Shown in pieces: positions 8,699 to 17,034 of a stretch of 64,000 nt of DNA. Position 1 is the stretch's first letter. Each line of letters opens with the position of its first letter. The translations under genes were made by a program, and so were the position numbers. This stretch comes from Streptomyces lydicus (lineage in GTDB: Bacteria > Actinomycetota > Actinomycetes > Streptomycetales > Streptomycetaceae), in assembly GCF_000717345.1 (NCBI RefSeq), contig NZ_JNZA01000021.1:1-64000 (forward strand), in the 5' to 3' direction. Below the pieces are notes generated by a model. The model did no database searches and was not told where the DNA came from. It saw only the letters and a program-made list of their open reading frames with translations.

Positions 8699-8852
8699 GC
8701 GGACGGCCTCCTCCGGCCGGCGGGCGCGGTACGGCCGGCCTGCCCGCCAGTCTGTCACCGGTTCGCCGGCGGGGCATCACGGCCCGGGGGCCGGGGCGGC
8801 ACGGGAACCGTGCGGGCGGGCCCGGCTGGGGCCCGGGTGCGCGACGGTCGGG

Positions 8853-8960
8853 TCAGGCGGGCAGCAGGGCGTTCACGGCGCGGCGCTCTTCCACGGCCTG
8901 GGCGAAACGGTCCGCGGCCGGCAACGGCGCGGCGGCGTACGGCCGTTGGCGGTCGCGCCG
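8853..8960 (-). pseudogene. Possible coding remnant (C-terminal tail)
   Basis: In the gap below lacI the minus strand holds a short in-frame stretch ending at a TGA (8853-8855): RPYAAAPLPAADRFAQAVE, then ERRAVNALLPA. Almost every codon ends in G or C, as in real Streptomyces genes, and the residue mix is protein-like. No start codon or RBS of its own is obvious. It may be the last piece of a gene lost by deletion. I do not recognise the family. Confidence 0.25.
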
Positions 8961-8961
8961 G

Positions 8962-10089
8962 TCAGTCGTGGGGGCAGGGGCCGGTGCTCTCGCGGGCCTC
9001 CAGGTGCGGGAGTTCGCCCTGCACGGTGCGGTGCGGGCCGCCGTCGAGGACGGCGAGGAGTTCCTGGGCGGCGAGCCGACCGAAGCCGGGCGTGTCCCGG
9101 ACGAGCGCGGTCAGGCGCGGGTGGGTGACCCGGCACAGCGCCGAGTCGTCCCAGGCCACGATGGACAGCGCGGCCGGTACGGGGATGCCACGCCCGGCGG
9201 CCACCGCGGTGCCGGCCACGGCCATCACGTCGTTGTCGTAGATGATCGCGGTGGGCGGCCGTGCGGCGTCGAGGAGGCGGCGGGTCGCCTCGGCCCCTTC
9301 GGCGTCGGAGTAGTCGGTGGTCACGGAGCGGACGTGGCGTGCGTCGAGGCCGCGCAGCGCCGCCTCGGTGCGCAGCGAGCGGATGCGGCGTTCGGTGTGG
9401 GCCAGCCCGGGCAGGCCCGCGACGTGCACGATGCGGCGGTGGCCGAGGCCGTAGAGGTGGTCGAGGATCCGGGCCATGGCCTTCGCGTCGTCGGCCCAGA
9501 CGGTGGCGAGGGGCGGCTGCGCGGCGGCGTCCGGTGGCGGGGCTGCCGGGGCGGCGGCGTCCGGGTGCGGAGCCACCGCGGCGGGGGCGGCCGGGCCGCC
9601 GATGACGACCGCGGGCAGGCCGAGCGCGGTGAGCAGCTGCGGGCGGGGGTCCTCGGTGCGCGGATCGACGACGAGGACGCCGTCCACCCGGCGCTCGGCC
9701 CACCAGCGGCGGTAGAGCGCGCACTCGGTGCCGAGGTCCTCGACGACCTGGAAGAGCAGGGCGATCTTCCGGGCGGAGAGCACTTCCTGGATGCCGGAGA
9801 CCAGTTGCAGGAAGAAGGACTCCACGCCCAGGGTCTGCGCGGGCCGGGCGAGCACCAGGCCGAGGGCGCCGGCCCGTTCGCCGGACAGGGCGCGGGCGGC
9901 GCTGTTGGCCTGCCAGCCCAGTTCCTCGGCGACGCGGCGGACCCGGGCGCGGGTGTCCTGGGAGACGCCCGGGCGGTCGTTGAGCGCGAAGGAGACGGCG
10001 CTCTCCGAGACCCCGGCCCGGCGGGCGATGTCCTTGATGGTCGGGCGGCGCGCCGGCTTGGGGCGGGCGGCCTCACCGGGCGCTGTCAT
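8962..10089 (-). CDS. LacI-family transcriptional regulator
   Basis: A 375-aa repressor. The N-terminal helix-turn-helix reads PTIKDIARRAGVSESAVSF with the hinge helix ending in ANSAARALSG. The rest is a periplasmic-binding-protein-like sensor domain (GALGLVLARPAQ; AIIYDNDVMAVAG; SIVAWDDS). There is a low-complexity Ala/Pro insert around residues 165-195. It is divergent from the sugar transporter operon it most likely controls. An operator-like site overlaps its own leader (10106-10123) and a close copy lies in the transporter promoter, so autoregulation is likely. The effector would be a mannose- or GlcNAc-containing sugar, by inference from the locus. GGAG precedes the ATG. Confidence 0.9.
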   Translation of the reverse strand: MTAPGEAARPKPARRPTIKDIARRAGVSESAVSFALNDRPGVSQDTRARVRRVAEELGWQANSAARALSGERAGALGLVLARPAQTLGVESFFLQLVSGIQEVLSARKIALLFQVVEDLGTECALYRRWWAERRVDGVLVVDPRTEDPRPQLLTALGLPAVVIGGPAAPAAVAPHPDAAAPAAPPPDAAAQPPLATVWADDAKAMARILDHLYGLGHRRIVHVAGLPGLAHTERRIRSLRTEAALRGLDARHVRSVTTDYSDAEGAEATRRLLDAARPPTAIIYDNDVMAVAGTAVAAGRGIPVPAALSIVAWDDSALCRVTHPRLTALVRDTPGFGRLAAQELLAVLDGGPHRTVQGELPHLEARESTGPCPHD

Positions 10090-10105
10090 GGCGGGCTCTC
10101 CTCGG

Positions 10106-10123
10106 ACTTAACCGCATTAGTGC
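10106..10123. promoter_or_regulatory. LacI-type operator in front of the regulator gene
   Basis: The site ACTTAACCGCATTAGTGC shares the core ACTNAANCGCATTAGT with the site in the transporter promoter 135 bases away. It has a central CG like other LacI-family operators. It lies 17-34 bases upstream of the lacI start codon, where binding would block its transcription. Confidence 0.6.
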
Positions 10124-10234
10124 GCTCAGTCTGATCAGCCGGGGATGAGCTGTCAAACGCCGCGCAAAGGCCCGGTGCGGCGGTCGGTGCGGTGGCCGGT
10201 CACTAGCACTGAAAAGCCGTTCCAGTCGCGGGTA

Positions 10235-10264
10235 TTGACACCTACTAAAACGCATTAGTAGCGT
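10235..10264 (+). promoter_or_regulatory. Transporter operon promoter with embedded LacI operator
   Basis: TTGACA (10235-10240) and TAGCGT (10259-10264) are 18 bases apart and form a good vegetative-type promoter. Between and over them lies the near-perfect palindrome CTACTAAAACGCATTAGTAG (10242-10261). A repressor bound here would cover the space between -35 and -10. The operon starts at 10419. Confidence 0.65.
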
Positions 10265-10418
10265 CTGCCGCATCGTCGCCCGAGGGCTCGGAGAACGTTC
10301 GGCCGAGCAGCTGTGAACGCCAGATATTCCTTTTTTGATGCCATAAAGCAAGGGGCGTTTTCGGTCTTCCGCGGCGCGCATTCACCGATGTCTGGTCCGA
10401 GCAGAGGAGCCGCCAGTC

Positions 10419-11711
10419 ATGCGTATTTCCCGTCGAGCCGCCGCCGCGACCGCCGTCGTGGTCACCTCGGCACTCGCCCTGACCGCGTGCGGGGCCTCGG
10501 GAGGATCCGACGGGGCGGACAGCGCCTCGGGGAAGGTCGAGGGGCAGGTCACCTTCCAGACCTGGAACCTCAAGGCGAATTTCAAGGATTACTTCGAGGG
10601 CGTGATCTCGGACTTCGAGCATAAATATCCGCACACCAAGGTGAAGTGGGTGGATCAGCCGGCCGAAGGATATCCGGAGAAACTGAGTGCGGACGCGGCG
10701 GGCGGCACGCTGCCTGATGTGGTGAATGTGTCACCCGATCTCGCCTATCCGCTGGCGAAGGCGGGACTCGCACTCGACCTGGACAAGGCGGCGGGGAAGT
10801 ACCGCGGCGAGTATCTGCCCGGGGCGTGGCAGAGCCATGAGATGCCGGGACTGCCGGGCGTTTACGCGTTCCCCTGGTATCTGAACACCGGCCCGATGTT
10901 CTACAACAAAGAGCTCTTCCGGAAGGCCGGACTCGATCCGGAGAAGCCGCCGACGACCTACGACCAGCTGTTCCGGGACGCGGTGTCGATGGCGCGGCAC
11001 AGCGACCGGAAGACGGCGATGCTCGCCAGCACTCCGTCGATCGAGGACTTCGGGCGGTACGGCGTGCGGCTGATGAACGCCCAGGGCACGGAGTTCACGT
11101 TCAACGAGCCCAAGGGCGTCGAGCTGCTGCGGCACTACAAGGAGCTGTACGCGGCCGGGGCGCTGGACTCCCAGGCGCTCACCGCGCAGGCCGAGTCATC
11201 GGGGCGGAAGTTCCAGCAGGAGTCGGTGGCCATGAATCCGGGCAGCGCTCTCGACCTGGAGAACTTCAAGAAGGAGGCACCGAGCCTCTACCGGCACATC
11301 GGCATCACGGACGCGGTCAACAACACCGGTAAGGCCAATATGTACGTCCAGGGCCTGATGGTGAATGCGCAGAGCAAGGTGAAGGCGGCCGCGGTGGCGT
11401 TCGCGCACTTCGTCACCGACAAGGAGAACCAGATGGCCTTCGCCAAGAAGGTCACGATCTTCCCGAGCACCAAGGGCTCGCTGGACGATCCGTACTTCAC
11501 CAAGGAGGACGGTACCGACACGACCCGCGTGCGGGTGGCGTCCGCCAAGTCGCTGAAGACCGCGGTCAATTACACGCCGGTGCTGCTCAGCGACCAGATG
11601 AAGACCGTGCTGCGCAATGCGGTGGCGAAGGCCGTACAGGGCAAGGAGTCGCCCCGGGCGGCGCTGGACGGCGCGGTCGCCGAGTGCAACCGTCTGCTGA
11701 AGACCGGCTGA
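10419..11711 (+). CDS. ABC sugar-binding lipoprotein (CUT1 type)
   Basis: A 430-aa extracellular solute-binding protein, family 1 type. The N-terminus has a lipoprotein signal with lipobox LTAC (Cys about residue 24), so it is anchored to the outer face of the membrane. Family-typical stretches include VTFQTWN, LPDVVNVSPD and FPWYLNTGPMFYNKELF. It should capture the oligosaccharide delivered to the two permeases downstream. Judging from the glycosidases in the operon, the ligand is probably an oligomannose or mannose-GlcNAc sugar. GAGGAG precedes the ATG. First gene of the operon under the LacI-controlled promoter. Confidence 0.9.
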   Translation: MRISRRAAAATAVVVTSALALTACGASGGSDGADSASGKVEGQVTFQTWNLKANFKDYFEGVISDFEHKYPHTKVKWVDQPAEGYPEKLSADAAGGTLPDVVNVSPDLAYPLAKAGLALDLDKAAGKYRGEYLPGAWQSHEMPGLPGVYAFPWYLNTGPMFYNKELFRKAGLDPEKPPTTYDQLFRDAVSMARHSDRKTAMLASTPSIEDFGRYGVRLMNAQGTEFTFNEPKGVELLRHYKELYAAGALDSQALTAQAESSGRKFQQESVAMNPGSALDLENFKKEAPSLYRHIGITDAVNNTGKANMYVQGLMVNAQSKVKAAAVAFAHFVTDKENQMAFAKKVTIFPSTKGSLDDPYFTKEDGTDTTRVRVASAKSLKTAVNYTPVLLSDQMKTVLRNAVAKAVQGKESPRAALDGAVAECNRLLKTG

Positions 11712-11724
11712 GGCCGGGGCAACC

Positions 11725-12594
11725 GTGAAAACGCACCGTTCCGCCAGCCCGTGGCTTTTCCTGGGCCCCGGCCTTCTGGTGGTCGCCGCCTTCAGTCTCT
11801 ATCCCTTCCTCAGCACCGTGGCGCACTCGTTCACCGATGCCCGCACCCTGACCGAGGGGCGGTTCATCGGCAGCGCCAATTACCGGGAGCTGATCCAGGA
11901 CGCGATGTTCTGGACCGGGCTGCGCAACAGCGCGCTCTACGTCCTCGGGGTCGTCCCGCTGCTGGTGGTCCTGCCGCTGCTGCTGGCGATGCTGGTGCAG
12001 CGGCAGATCCCCGGGATCACCTTCTTCCGTGCCGCGTTCTACACCCCGGTGGTCGCCTCCGTCGTCGTGGTGGGGCTGATCTGGGTGTGGCTGCTGGACG
12101 ACCGGGGTCTGATCAACGCGCTGCTCGACGGGCTGGGCTTCGGCAAGGTCGGCTTCCTCAGCGATCCGTGGCTGCTGCTGTTCAGCGCGATGGCGGTCAC
12201 GGTCTGGAAGGGCCTCGGCTACTACATGATCATTTATCTGGCGGCGCTGGCGAACGTCCCCCGGGAGCTGCACGAGGCATGCGCGGTCGACGGCGCCGGA
12301 GCGGTGCGCCGCTTCCTGACCGTCACGGTGCCCGCGGTGCGCTCGACGATGGTGCTGGTGGCCGCGCTCTCCGCGGTCAACGCCTTCAAGGTGTTCTCCG
12401 AGGTCTATCTGATGGCCGGTCCGACCGGCGGCCCCGGCGGGGAGGACACCACCCTGGTGATGCTCGTCCAGCAGGTCGGCACCGGCCTCAGCGGCCGGGT
12501 CGGCTACGCCTCCGCGCTCTCCGTCGTGGTGTTCGTGATCACGCTCGGGCTGATGCTGCTGGTGCTCCGCGCGAACCGCAGGGAGGACGCATGA
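11725..12594 (+). CDS. Sugar ABC transporter permease 1 (MalF-like)
   Basis: A 289-aa inner-membrane permease with about six membrane spans, starting at LFLGPGLLVVAAFSLYPFL. The cytoplasmic EAA loop that contacts the ATPase is visible as HEACAVDGAGAVRRF. GTG start, 13 bases after the binding-protein stop. It forms the heterodimeric channel with the next permease. No ATPase gene is present in the operon; in Streptomyces such CUT1 systems usually share the MsiK ATPase encoded elsewhere. Confidence 0.9.
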   Translation: MKTHRSASPWLFLGPGLLVVAAFSLYPFLSTVAHSFTDARTLTEGRFIGSANYRELIQDAMFWTGLRNSALYVLGVVPLLVVLPLLLAMLVQRQIPGITFFRAAFYTPVVASVVVVGLIWVWLLDDRGLINALLDGLGFGKVGFLSDPWLLLFSAMAVTVWKGLGYYMIIYLAALANVPRELHEACAVDGAGAVRRFLTVTVPAVRSTMVLVAALSAVNAFKVFSEVYLMAGPTGGPGGEDTTLVMLVQQVGTGLSGRVGYASALSVVVFVITLGLMLLVLRANRREDA

Positions 12595-13517
12595 GCGAGC
12601 GCGTCATGGCACGCCCCTCGCGGGCGCGGGGCGGGGCGCAGCGGGAGGACGGCAAGCCGGCCGCCGTGCCACGGGGGCGACGGGCCGGGCGGCGGCTGCC
12701 GCGGTGGCAGCTGCTGCTGCGCTACCTGCTGCTGCTCGCGGTGCTGGCACTGACCGTAGGACCGTTCCTCTGGCAGCTGTCCACCTCGCTCAAGGGCCCC
12801 GGCGAGGACATCTACCGCTATCCGCCGAGTCTGGTGCCGCACCGGGCGACCCTCGCCAACTACGGCGGCGTGGCCCGGATCATCCCGGTGTGGGACTTCG
12901 CGCTGAACTCGCTGAAGGTGGCCGCCGCCAATGTGGTCACCAACTGCGCGGGGGCGGCGCTGGCCGGCTACGCGCTGGCCCGGATGCGCTTCCGGGGCCG
13001 CCGGGCCGCGCTGGTCGTGTTCGTCATGGCGATGCTGGTGCCGGTCGAGTCCATCATGATCGCCCAGTTCGTGACGATGCGGGAGCTGCAGCTCAACAAC
13101 ACCCTGCTCGGTGTGGTGCTGCCCGGCTGCATCGGGGCGATGAACGTGCTGCTGATGCGGAACGCCTTCGCCGGCCTGCCGTACGAGGTCGAGGAGGCGG
13201 CGTTCGTCGACGGCGCCAACGCCTGGCAGCGGTTCGTCCGGATCGCGCTGCCGTCGGTCAAGGGCACTCTCGCGGTCGTCGCGATCTTCGCCTTCATGGG
13301 GGCCTGGGACGACTTCCTGTGGCCGCTGATCGTGCTGAGCGACCAGTCGAAGTTCACCCTGACCATCGGCCTGAACTTCCTGCACGGCACCTTCGCGGAC
13401 AACCAGCGGCTGGTCGCGGCCGGCACCGTCATCGCCGTCCTCCCGCTGATCGTGCTGTTCGCCTGTCTGCAGCGCTACTTCTTCCGCGGCGTCGGTGAGG
13501 GCGCCGTCAAGGGCTGA
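12591..13517 (+). CDS. Sugar ABC transporter permease 2 (MalG-like)
   Basis: A 308-aa permease that starts at an ATG overlapping the previous stop (ATGA), which couples the two. After a basic, Arg-rich N-terminus of about 40 residues there are six hydrophobic spans, and the EAA loop EEAAFVDGANAWQRF is clear. The C-terminal YFFRGVGEGAVKG is the usual ending of MalG-type permeases. It partners permease 1. Confidence 0.9.
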   Translation: MSERVMARPSRARGGAQREDGKPAAVPRGRRAGRRLPRWQLLLRYLLLLAVLALTVGPFLWQLSTSLKGPGEDIYRYPPSLVPHRATLANYGGVARIIPVWDFALNSLKVAAANVVTNCAGAALAGYALARMRFRGRRAALVVFVMAMLVPVESIMIAQFVTMRELQLNNTLLGVVLPGCIGAMNVLLMRNAFAGLPYEVEEAAFVDGANAWQRFVRIALPSVKGTLAVVAIFAFMGAWDDFLWPLIVLSDQSKFTLTIGLNFLHGTFADNQRLVAAGTVIAVLPLIVLFACLQRYFFRGVGEGAVKG

Positions 13518-13562
13518 GCCCGCCCGTACGCGCCCGCACCCGCCCCGACCCACAGGAGCCCC

Positions 13563-14885
13563 ATGCGATTCGGCGTCAACTACACCCCCACTCAGGGCTG
13601 GTTCCACCACTGGCTGGACTTCGACGCGGATTCCGTACGTGCCGACCTCGATTCCATAGCCGGTCTCGGCCTGGACCACATCCGGGTCTTCCCGCTCTGG
13701 CCGCTCTTCCAGCCCAACCGGACGCTGATCCGGCCGCGCGCCGTGGAACAGCTGGTGGAACTGGCGGACGCGGCGGCCGAACGCGGGCTGGACGTCAACG
13801 TCGACGGGCTGCAGGGCCATCTGTCGAGCTTCGACTTCCTCCCCGCGTGGACCGCGACCTGGCACCGCCGCAACCTCTTCACCGACCCGGACGTACTGGC
13901 CGGGCAGGAGGAGTATCTGCGGACGCTGGCGGCCGCGCTCGCCGACCGGCCCAACTTCCTCGGGATGACGCTCGGCAACGAGATCAACCAGTTCTCCGAC
14001 GGCCCGCACCCGGACCCCGACCGCATCACCGCCGCGCAGGCCACCGCCTGGCTGGAACGGATGCTGGCGGCCTGCGAGCGGGGCGCCCCGGGCCGGACGC
14101 ATCTGCACGCCGCCTACGACGCCGCCTGGTACCGCGACGGCCACCCCTTCACCCCCGCCCAGGCGGCCCGGCTGGGCGCGGTCACCGCCGTGCACTCCTG
14201 GGTGTTCAACGGCACCGCGCAGCGCCACGGCCCGACGGGCACCGCCACCGAGCAGCACGCCGCCTATCTCATCGAACTGTCGAAGGCGTGGGCGGAGGAC
14301 CCGCACCGCCCGGTGTGGCTCCAGGAGGTCGGCGCCCCCGCGCCGCACATTCCCGAGGAGCGGGCGGCGGGCTTCACCGAGGCCACCGTGACCCACGCCC
14401 TGGACTGCCCGGACGTGTGGGGCGTGACCTGGTGGTGTTCGCACGACGTCTCGCGCTCGCTCGCCGACTTCCCGGAGCTGGAATACGGGCTGGGGCTGCT
14501 CGGCAACGACCGCACGGTCAAACCGGCGGGGCGGGCGCTCGCGGCGCTGGCCGAGCAGTGGCGCGGCCGGCAGCACCGGCCGGCGGTCCGCAGCACCGCG
14601 CTGGTCGTCGACGCCGGCGAGGCCGGGGCCGCGCCGCGGCGGTCGGTGTGCGCGCCCGGCGGCCCGGTCTTCGAGTCCTGGGCCGAGCTCGCCGCCGAGG
14701 GCGTCCGGCCGGCCCTCGTACTGGCCGAACGCGCCGCCGACAGCGCCCACTTGGCGTCCCGTGGCATCACCGCGGTCCTGACGCCCGAGGAGGTCGGGGG
14801 CGCCGCGCGGCACCACCGGCCGTCCGCCCCCGCGAGCCGGCGCCCGTCGTCACCGTCCGTCTCCCCTCGGAGGAGTACCTCATGA
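13563..14885 (+). CDS. GH5-family glycosidase, probable beta-mannosidase
   Basis: A 440-aa TIM-barrel hydrolase without a signal peptide, hence cytoplasmic. The start MRFGVNYTPTQGWFHHWLDF and catalytic pair Glu140 (LGNEINQF, acid/base) and Glu255 (WLQEVGAP, nucleophile) fit GH5. It resembles the group (subfamily 18) known for splitting Man-beta-1,4-GlcNAc, the core disaccharide left after N-glycan trimming. That role matches its place between the transporter and GH85/GH38 genes. The last 25 residues are Ser/Pro/Arg-rich and look out of frame. However, the stop overlaps the next ATG (ATGA), which is normal coupling, so I treat the gene as intact. Subfamily assignment is inference. Confidence 0.75.
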   Translation: MRFGVNYTPTQGWFHHWLDFDADSVRADLDSIAGLGLDHIRVFPLWPLFQPNRTLIRPRAVEQLVELADAAAERGLDVNVDGLQGHLSSFDFLPAWTATWHRRNLFTDPDVLAGQEEYLRTLAAALADRPNFLGMTLGNEINQFSDGPHPDPDRITAAQATAWLERMLAACERGAPGRTHLHAAYDAAWYRDGHPFTPAQAARLGAVTAVHSWVFNGTAQRHGPTGTATEQHAAYLIELSKAWAEDPHRPVWLQEVGAPAPHIPEERAAGFTEATVTHALDCPDVWGVTWWCSHDVSRSLADFPELEYGLGLLGNDRTVKPAGRALAALAEQWRGRQHRPAVRSTALVVDAGEAGAAPRRSVCAPGGPVFESWAELAAEGVRPALVLAERAADSAHLASRGITAVLTPEEVGGAARHHRPSAPASRRPSSPSVSPRRSTS

Positions 14886-16972
14886 ACCGGCAACCGTCAC
14901 CCGTCCCCCGCCGTCGTGTGCTGCTGGCCGGGGCGGGTGCCGCGGCCGCGCTGGCCGGCCCGTCCCTCGGGGCGTCCCCCGCACGGGCCGCCGGCCGGCA
15001 CCGGCCGCGCGCCGCGGACTCGCTGCAGCCGTACGCCTCGTACTGGTTCCCCGATTCGCTGCCGCCGGGCACGCCCGGTGACGGCATCACCTGGCGCAGC
15101 CTCGCGGCCTGGCAGCCGGGTACCGACCGGGACCTGGCCTTCAACCGGTCGACGGTGCCGCTCGCCCGGCGCTTCACGCCCGTCCCGGCGCACACCACCG
15201 CCCGCGCCGGACAGGCCCGGATCAGCGCGCTGGCGGCCTTCGACCACACCGCGGGCAACCCGTCGCAGGGCTCGGCGACCGCGGACACCTACGCGCCGAC
15301 CCACTGGGCGCTGCTCGACGAGCTGGTCTTCTGGGGCGGTTCCGCCGGCGAGGGGCTGATCCTGGCGCCGAACGCCCCGTTGGTCGACGCCGCGCACCGC
15401 AACGGCGTACCCGTACTGGGCACCGTCTTCCTGCCGCCGGTCGCCTACGGCGGGCAGCTGCGCTGGACGCGTGACCTGGTGCGCAGGGACGCGGCGGGGC
15501 GTTTCCCGCTGGCCGCGAAGCTGGTGCAGGTCGCGACGGTGTACGGCTTCGACGGCTGGTTCATCAACGCGGAGACCGGCGGCGGGGACGCCGCGCTGGC
15601 CGCGGAGATGCAGGCGTTCCTGCGGGCGCTGCGTGCCGCGGGCGCCGGGCAGGGCGTGCGGATCACCTGGTACGACGCGATGAACCGGACCGGGCAGGTC
15701 GGCTGGCAGGGCGCGCTCGACGACCTCAACCGGTCGTTCTTCCAGGACGCTTCCGGGCCGGTCGCCGACAGCCTGTTCGTGGACTTCCGCTGGAGCGCCC
15801 GGTCGCTCGCGGACTCCGGGCGGCTGGCGGAGCAGCTGGGACGCAGCCGCTACGAGTTGTGGGCCGGCGTCGATGTGGAGTCGGCGGGCTGGGACACCGG
15901 CACCGACTGGGACGCGATCCTCCCCGAGGGGCGGGACCAGGTCGTCTCGTTCGGTTTCTACCGGCCCGAGTGGACCCTTCAGCACCTGCCGGCGGGGCGT
16001 ACGCCGGGCCAGTTCCACGCCGCGGACGACCGGTTCTGGGCGGGAGAGGGAGCGGCCGCTGCCCGGCCCGGCGGGGCGGGGGGCTGGCGGGCGCCGGCCA
16101 CCGCGGTCGCCGACCGGTCGACGCTCACCGCGCTGCCGTTCGCCACCGGCTTCAACACCGGCCACGGCCTGCGCTGGTACGAGGCCGGCAAGGTCACCTC
16201 CGAGGCCCCCTGGAGCCATCTCGGCCTGCAGGACCGGCTGCCGCCGCGGCGCTGGGTGGTACACACCGAGGGGCAACACCCGGATATTTCCTGGGACTTC
16301 GACGACGCCTGGCGGGGCGGCAGCAGTCTGCTGGTGCGCGGCGCCCTGGACGCACCGGCCACGGTGGAGCTGTTCCCCGCCCGGCTGCCGGCCGGTGCCG
16401 CCACGGTCCTCGACCTCACCCACCGGCTCGATCCGGCCTCCGGCCCGGTGACCGTCGAGGTGGCGGTCGCGACCCGGCCGGCCCCGGCGCCGGGCCGGCC
16501 CGCGCCGTACGTCCACCTGCCGGCCGGGACGCTCCAGCCGGGCGACGGCTGGCGCACCGACACCGTACGGCTCGGCCCGCTCGGCTCCGGCACGCTGCAC
16601 GCACTGGGCGTACGGCTGACCGGGAGCGGCGGGGCGGCGGTGGCCTGGCGACTGGGGGCGCTCGCGGTCCACGACGGCCCGGCGTCGCCGGCCGCTCCCG
16701 GTGGGCTGAGGGTCACCGACACCGCCGCCGTCGACGGTGCCGTCTCGGTGCGGCTGGCCTGGCGCCGCGCGAACGGCCCGGTGCGCCACTACGAGCTCCA
16801 CCGCCGGCTCCCGGACGGCAGCCGGCGCTTCCTCGGCGGCACCTGCGGCACGGCCCTGTACGTACCGGGGCTGCGGCGCGCCGGGACCGAGCCGGCCGCC
16901 GAGATCGAGGTACGCGCCGTCCACGAACTGTTCACCACCTCGGAACCGGCTCGCGTCCAACTTCCCTGGTAG
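14882..16972 (+). CDS. Secreted GH85 endo-beta-N-acetylglucosaminidase
   Basis: A 696-aa enzyme of the ENGase family, which cuts between the two GlcNAc residues of the N-glycan core and leaves one GlcNAc on the protein. The family's catalytic Asn/Glu pair is seen as Asn229 and Glu231 in GFDGWFINAETGG, preceded by YASYWFPDSL (about 51-60). The N-terminus has adjacent arginines before the hydrophobic core (PRRRVLLAGAGAAAALAG), suggesting export, probably by Tat. A beta-sandwich region follows the barrel and a fibronectin-III-like module forms the last 90 residues. GGAGGAG precedes the ATG, which overlaps the GH5 stop. It is the only exported hydrolase of the locus. Confidence 0.85.
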   Translation: MNRQPSPVPRRRVLLAGAGAAAALAGPSLGASPARAAGRHRPRAADSLQPYASYWFPDSLPPGTPGDGITWRSLAAWQPGTDRDLAFNRSTVPLARRFTPVPAHTTARAGQARISALAAFDHTAGNPSQGSATADTYAPTHWALLDELVFWGGSAGEGLILAPNAPLVDAAHRNGVPVLGTVFLPPVAYGGQLRWTRDLVRRDAAGRFPLAAKLVQVATVYGFDGWFINAETGGGDAALAAEMQAFLRALRAAGAGQGVRITWYDAMNRTGQVGWQGALDDLNRSFFQDASGPVADSLFVDFRWSARSLADSGRLAEQLGRSRYELWAGVDVESAGWDTGTDWDAILPEGRDQVVSFGFYRPEWTLQHLPAGRTPGQFHAADDRFWAGEGAAAARPGGAGGWRAPATAVADRSTLTALPFATGFNTGHGLRWYEAGKVTSEAPWSHLGLQDRLPPRRWVVHTEGQHPDISWDFDDAWRGGSSLLVRGALDAPATVELFPARLPAGAATVLDLTHRLDPASGPVTVEVAVATRPAPAPGRPAPYVHLPAGTLQPGDGWRTDTVRLGPLGSGTLHALGVRLTGSGGAAVAWRLGALAVHDGPASPAAPGGLRVTDTAAVDGAVSVRLAWRRANGPVRHYELHRRLPDGSRRFLGGTCGTALYVPGLRRAGTEPAAEIEVRAVHELFTTSEPARVQLPW

Positions 16973-17034
16973 TCAAGGACGTTGCCCGCCCCCACCACTA
17001 CCCGTACCACCCGCGACGATACGGAGCCCCTGTC

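Noticed and set aside
12504..14816. 770-codon minus-strand frame opposite permease 2 and GH5
   Set aside because: Low-complexity shadow of well-supported genes.
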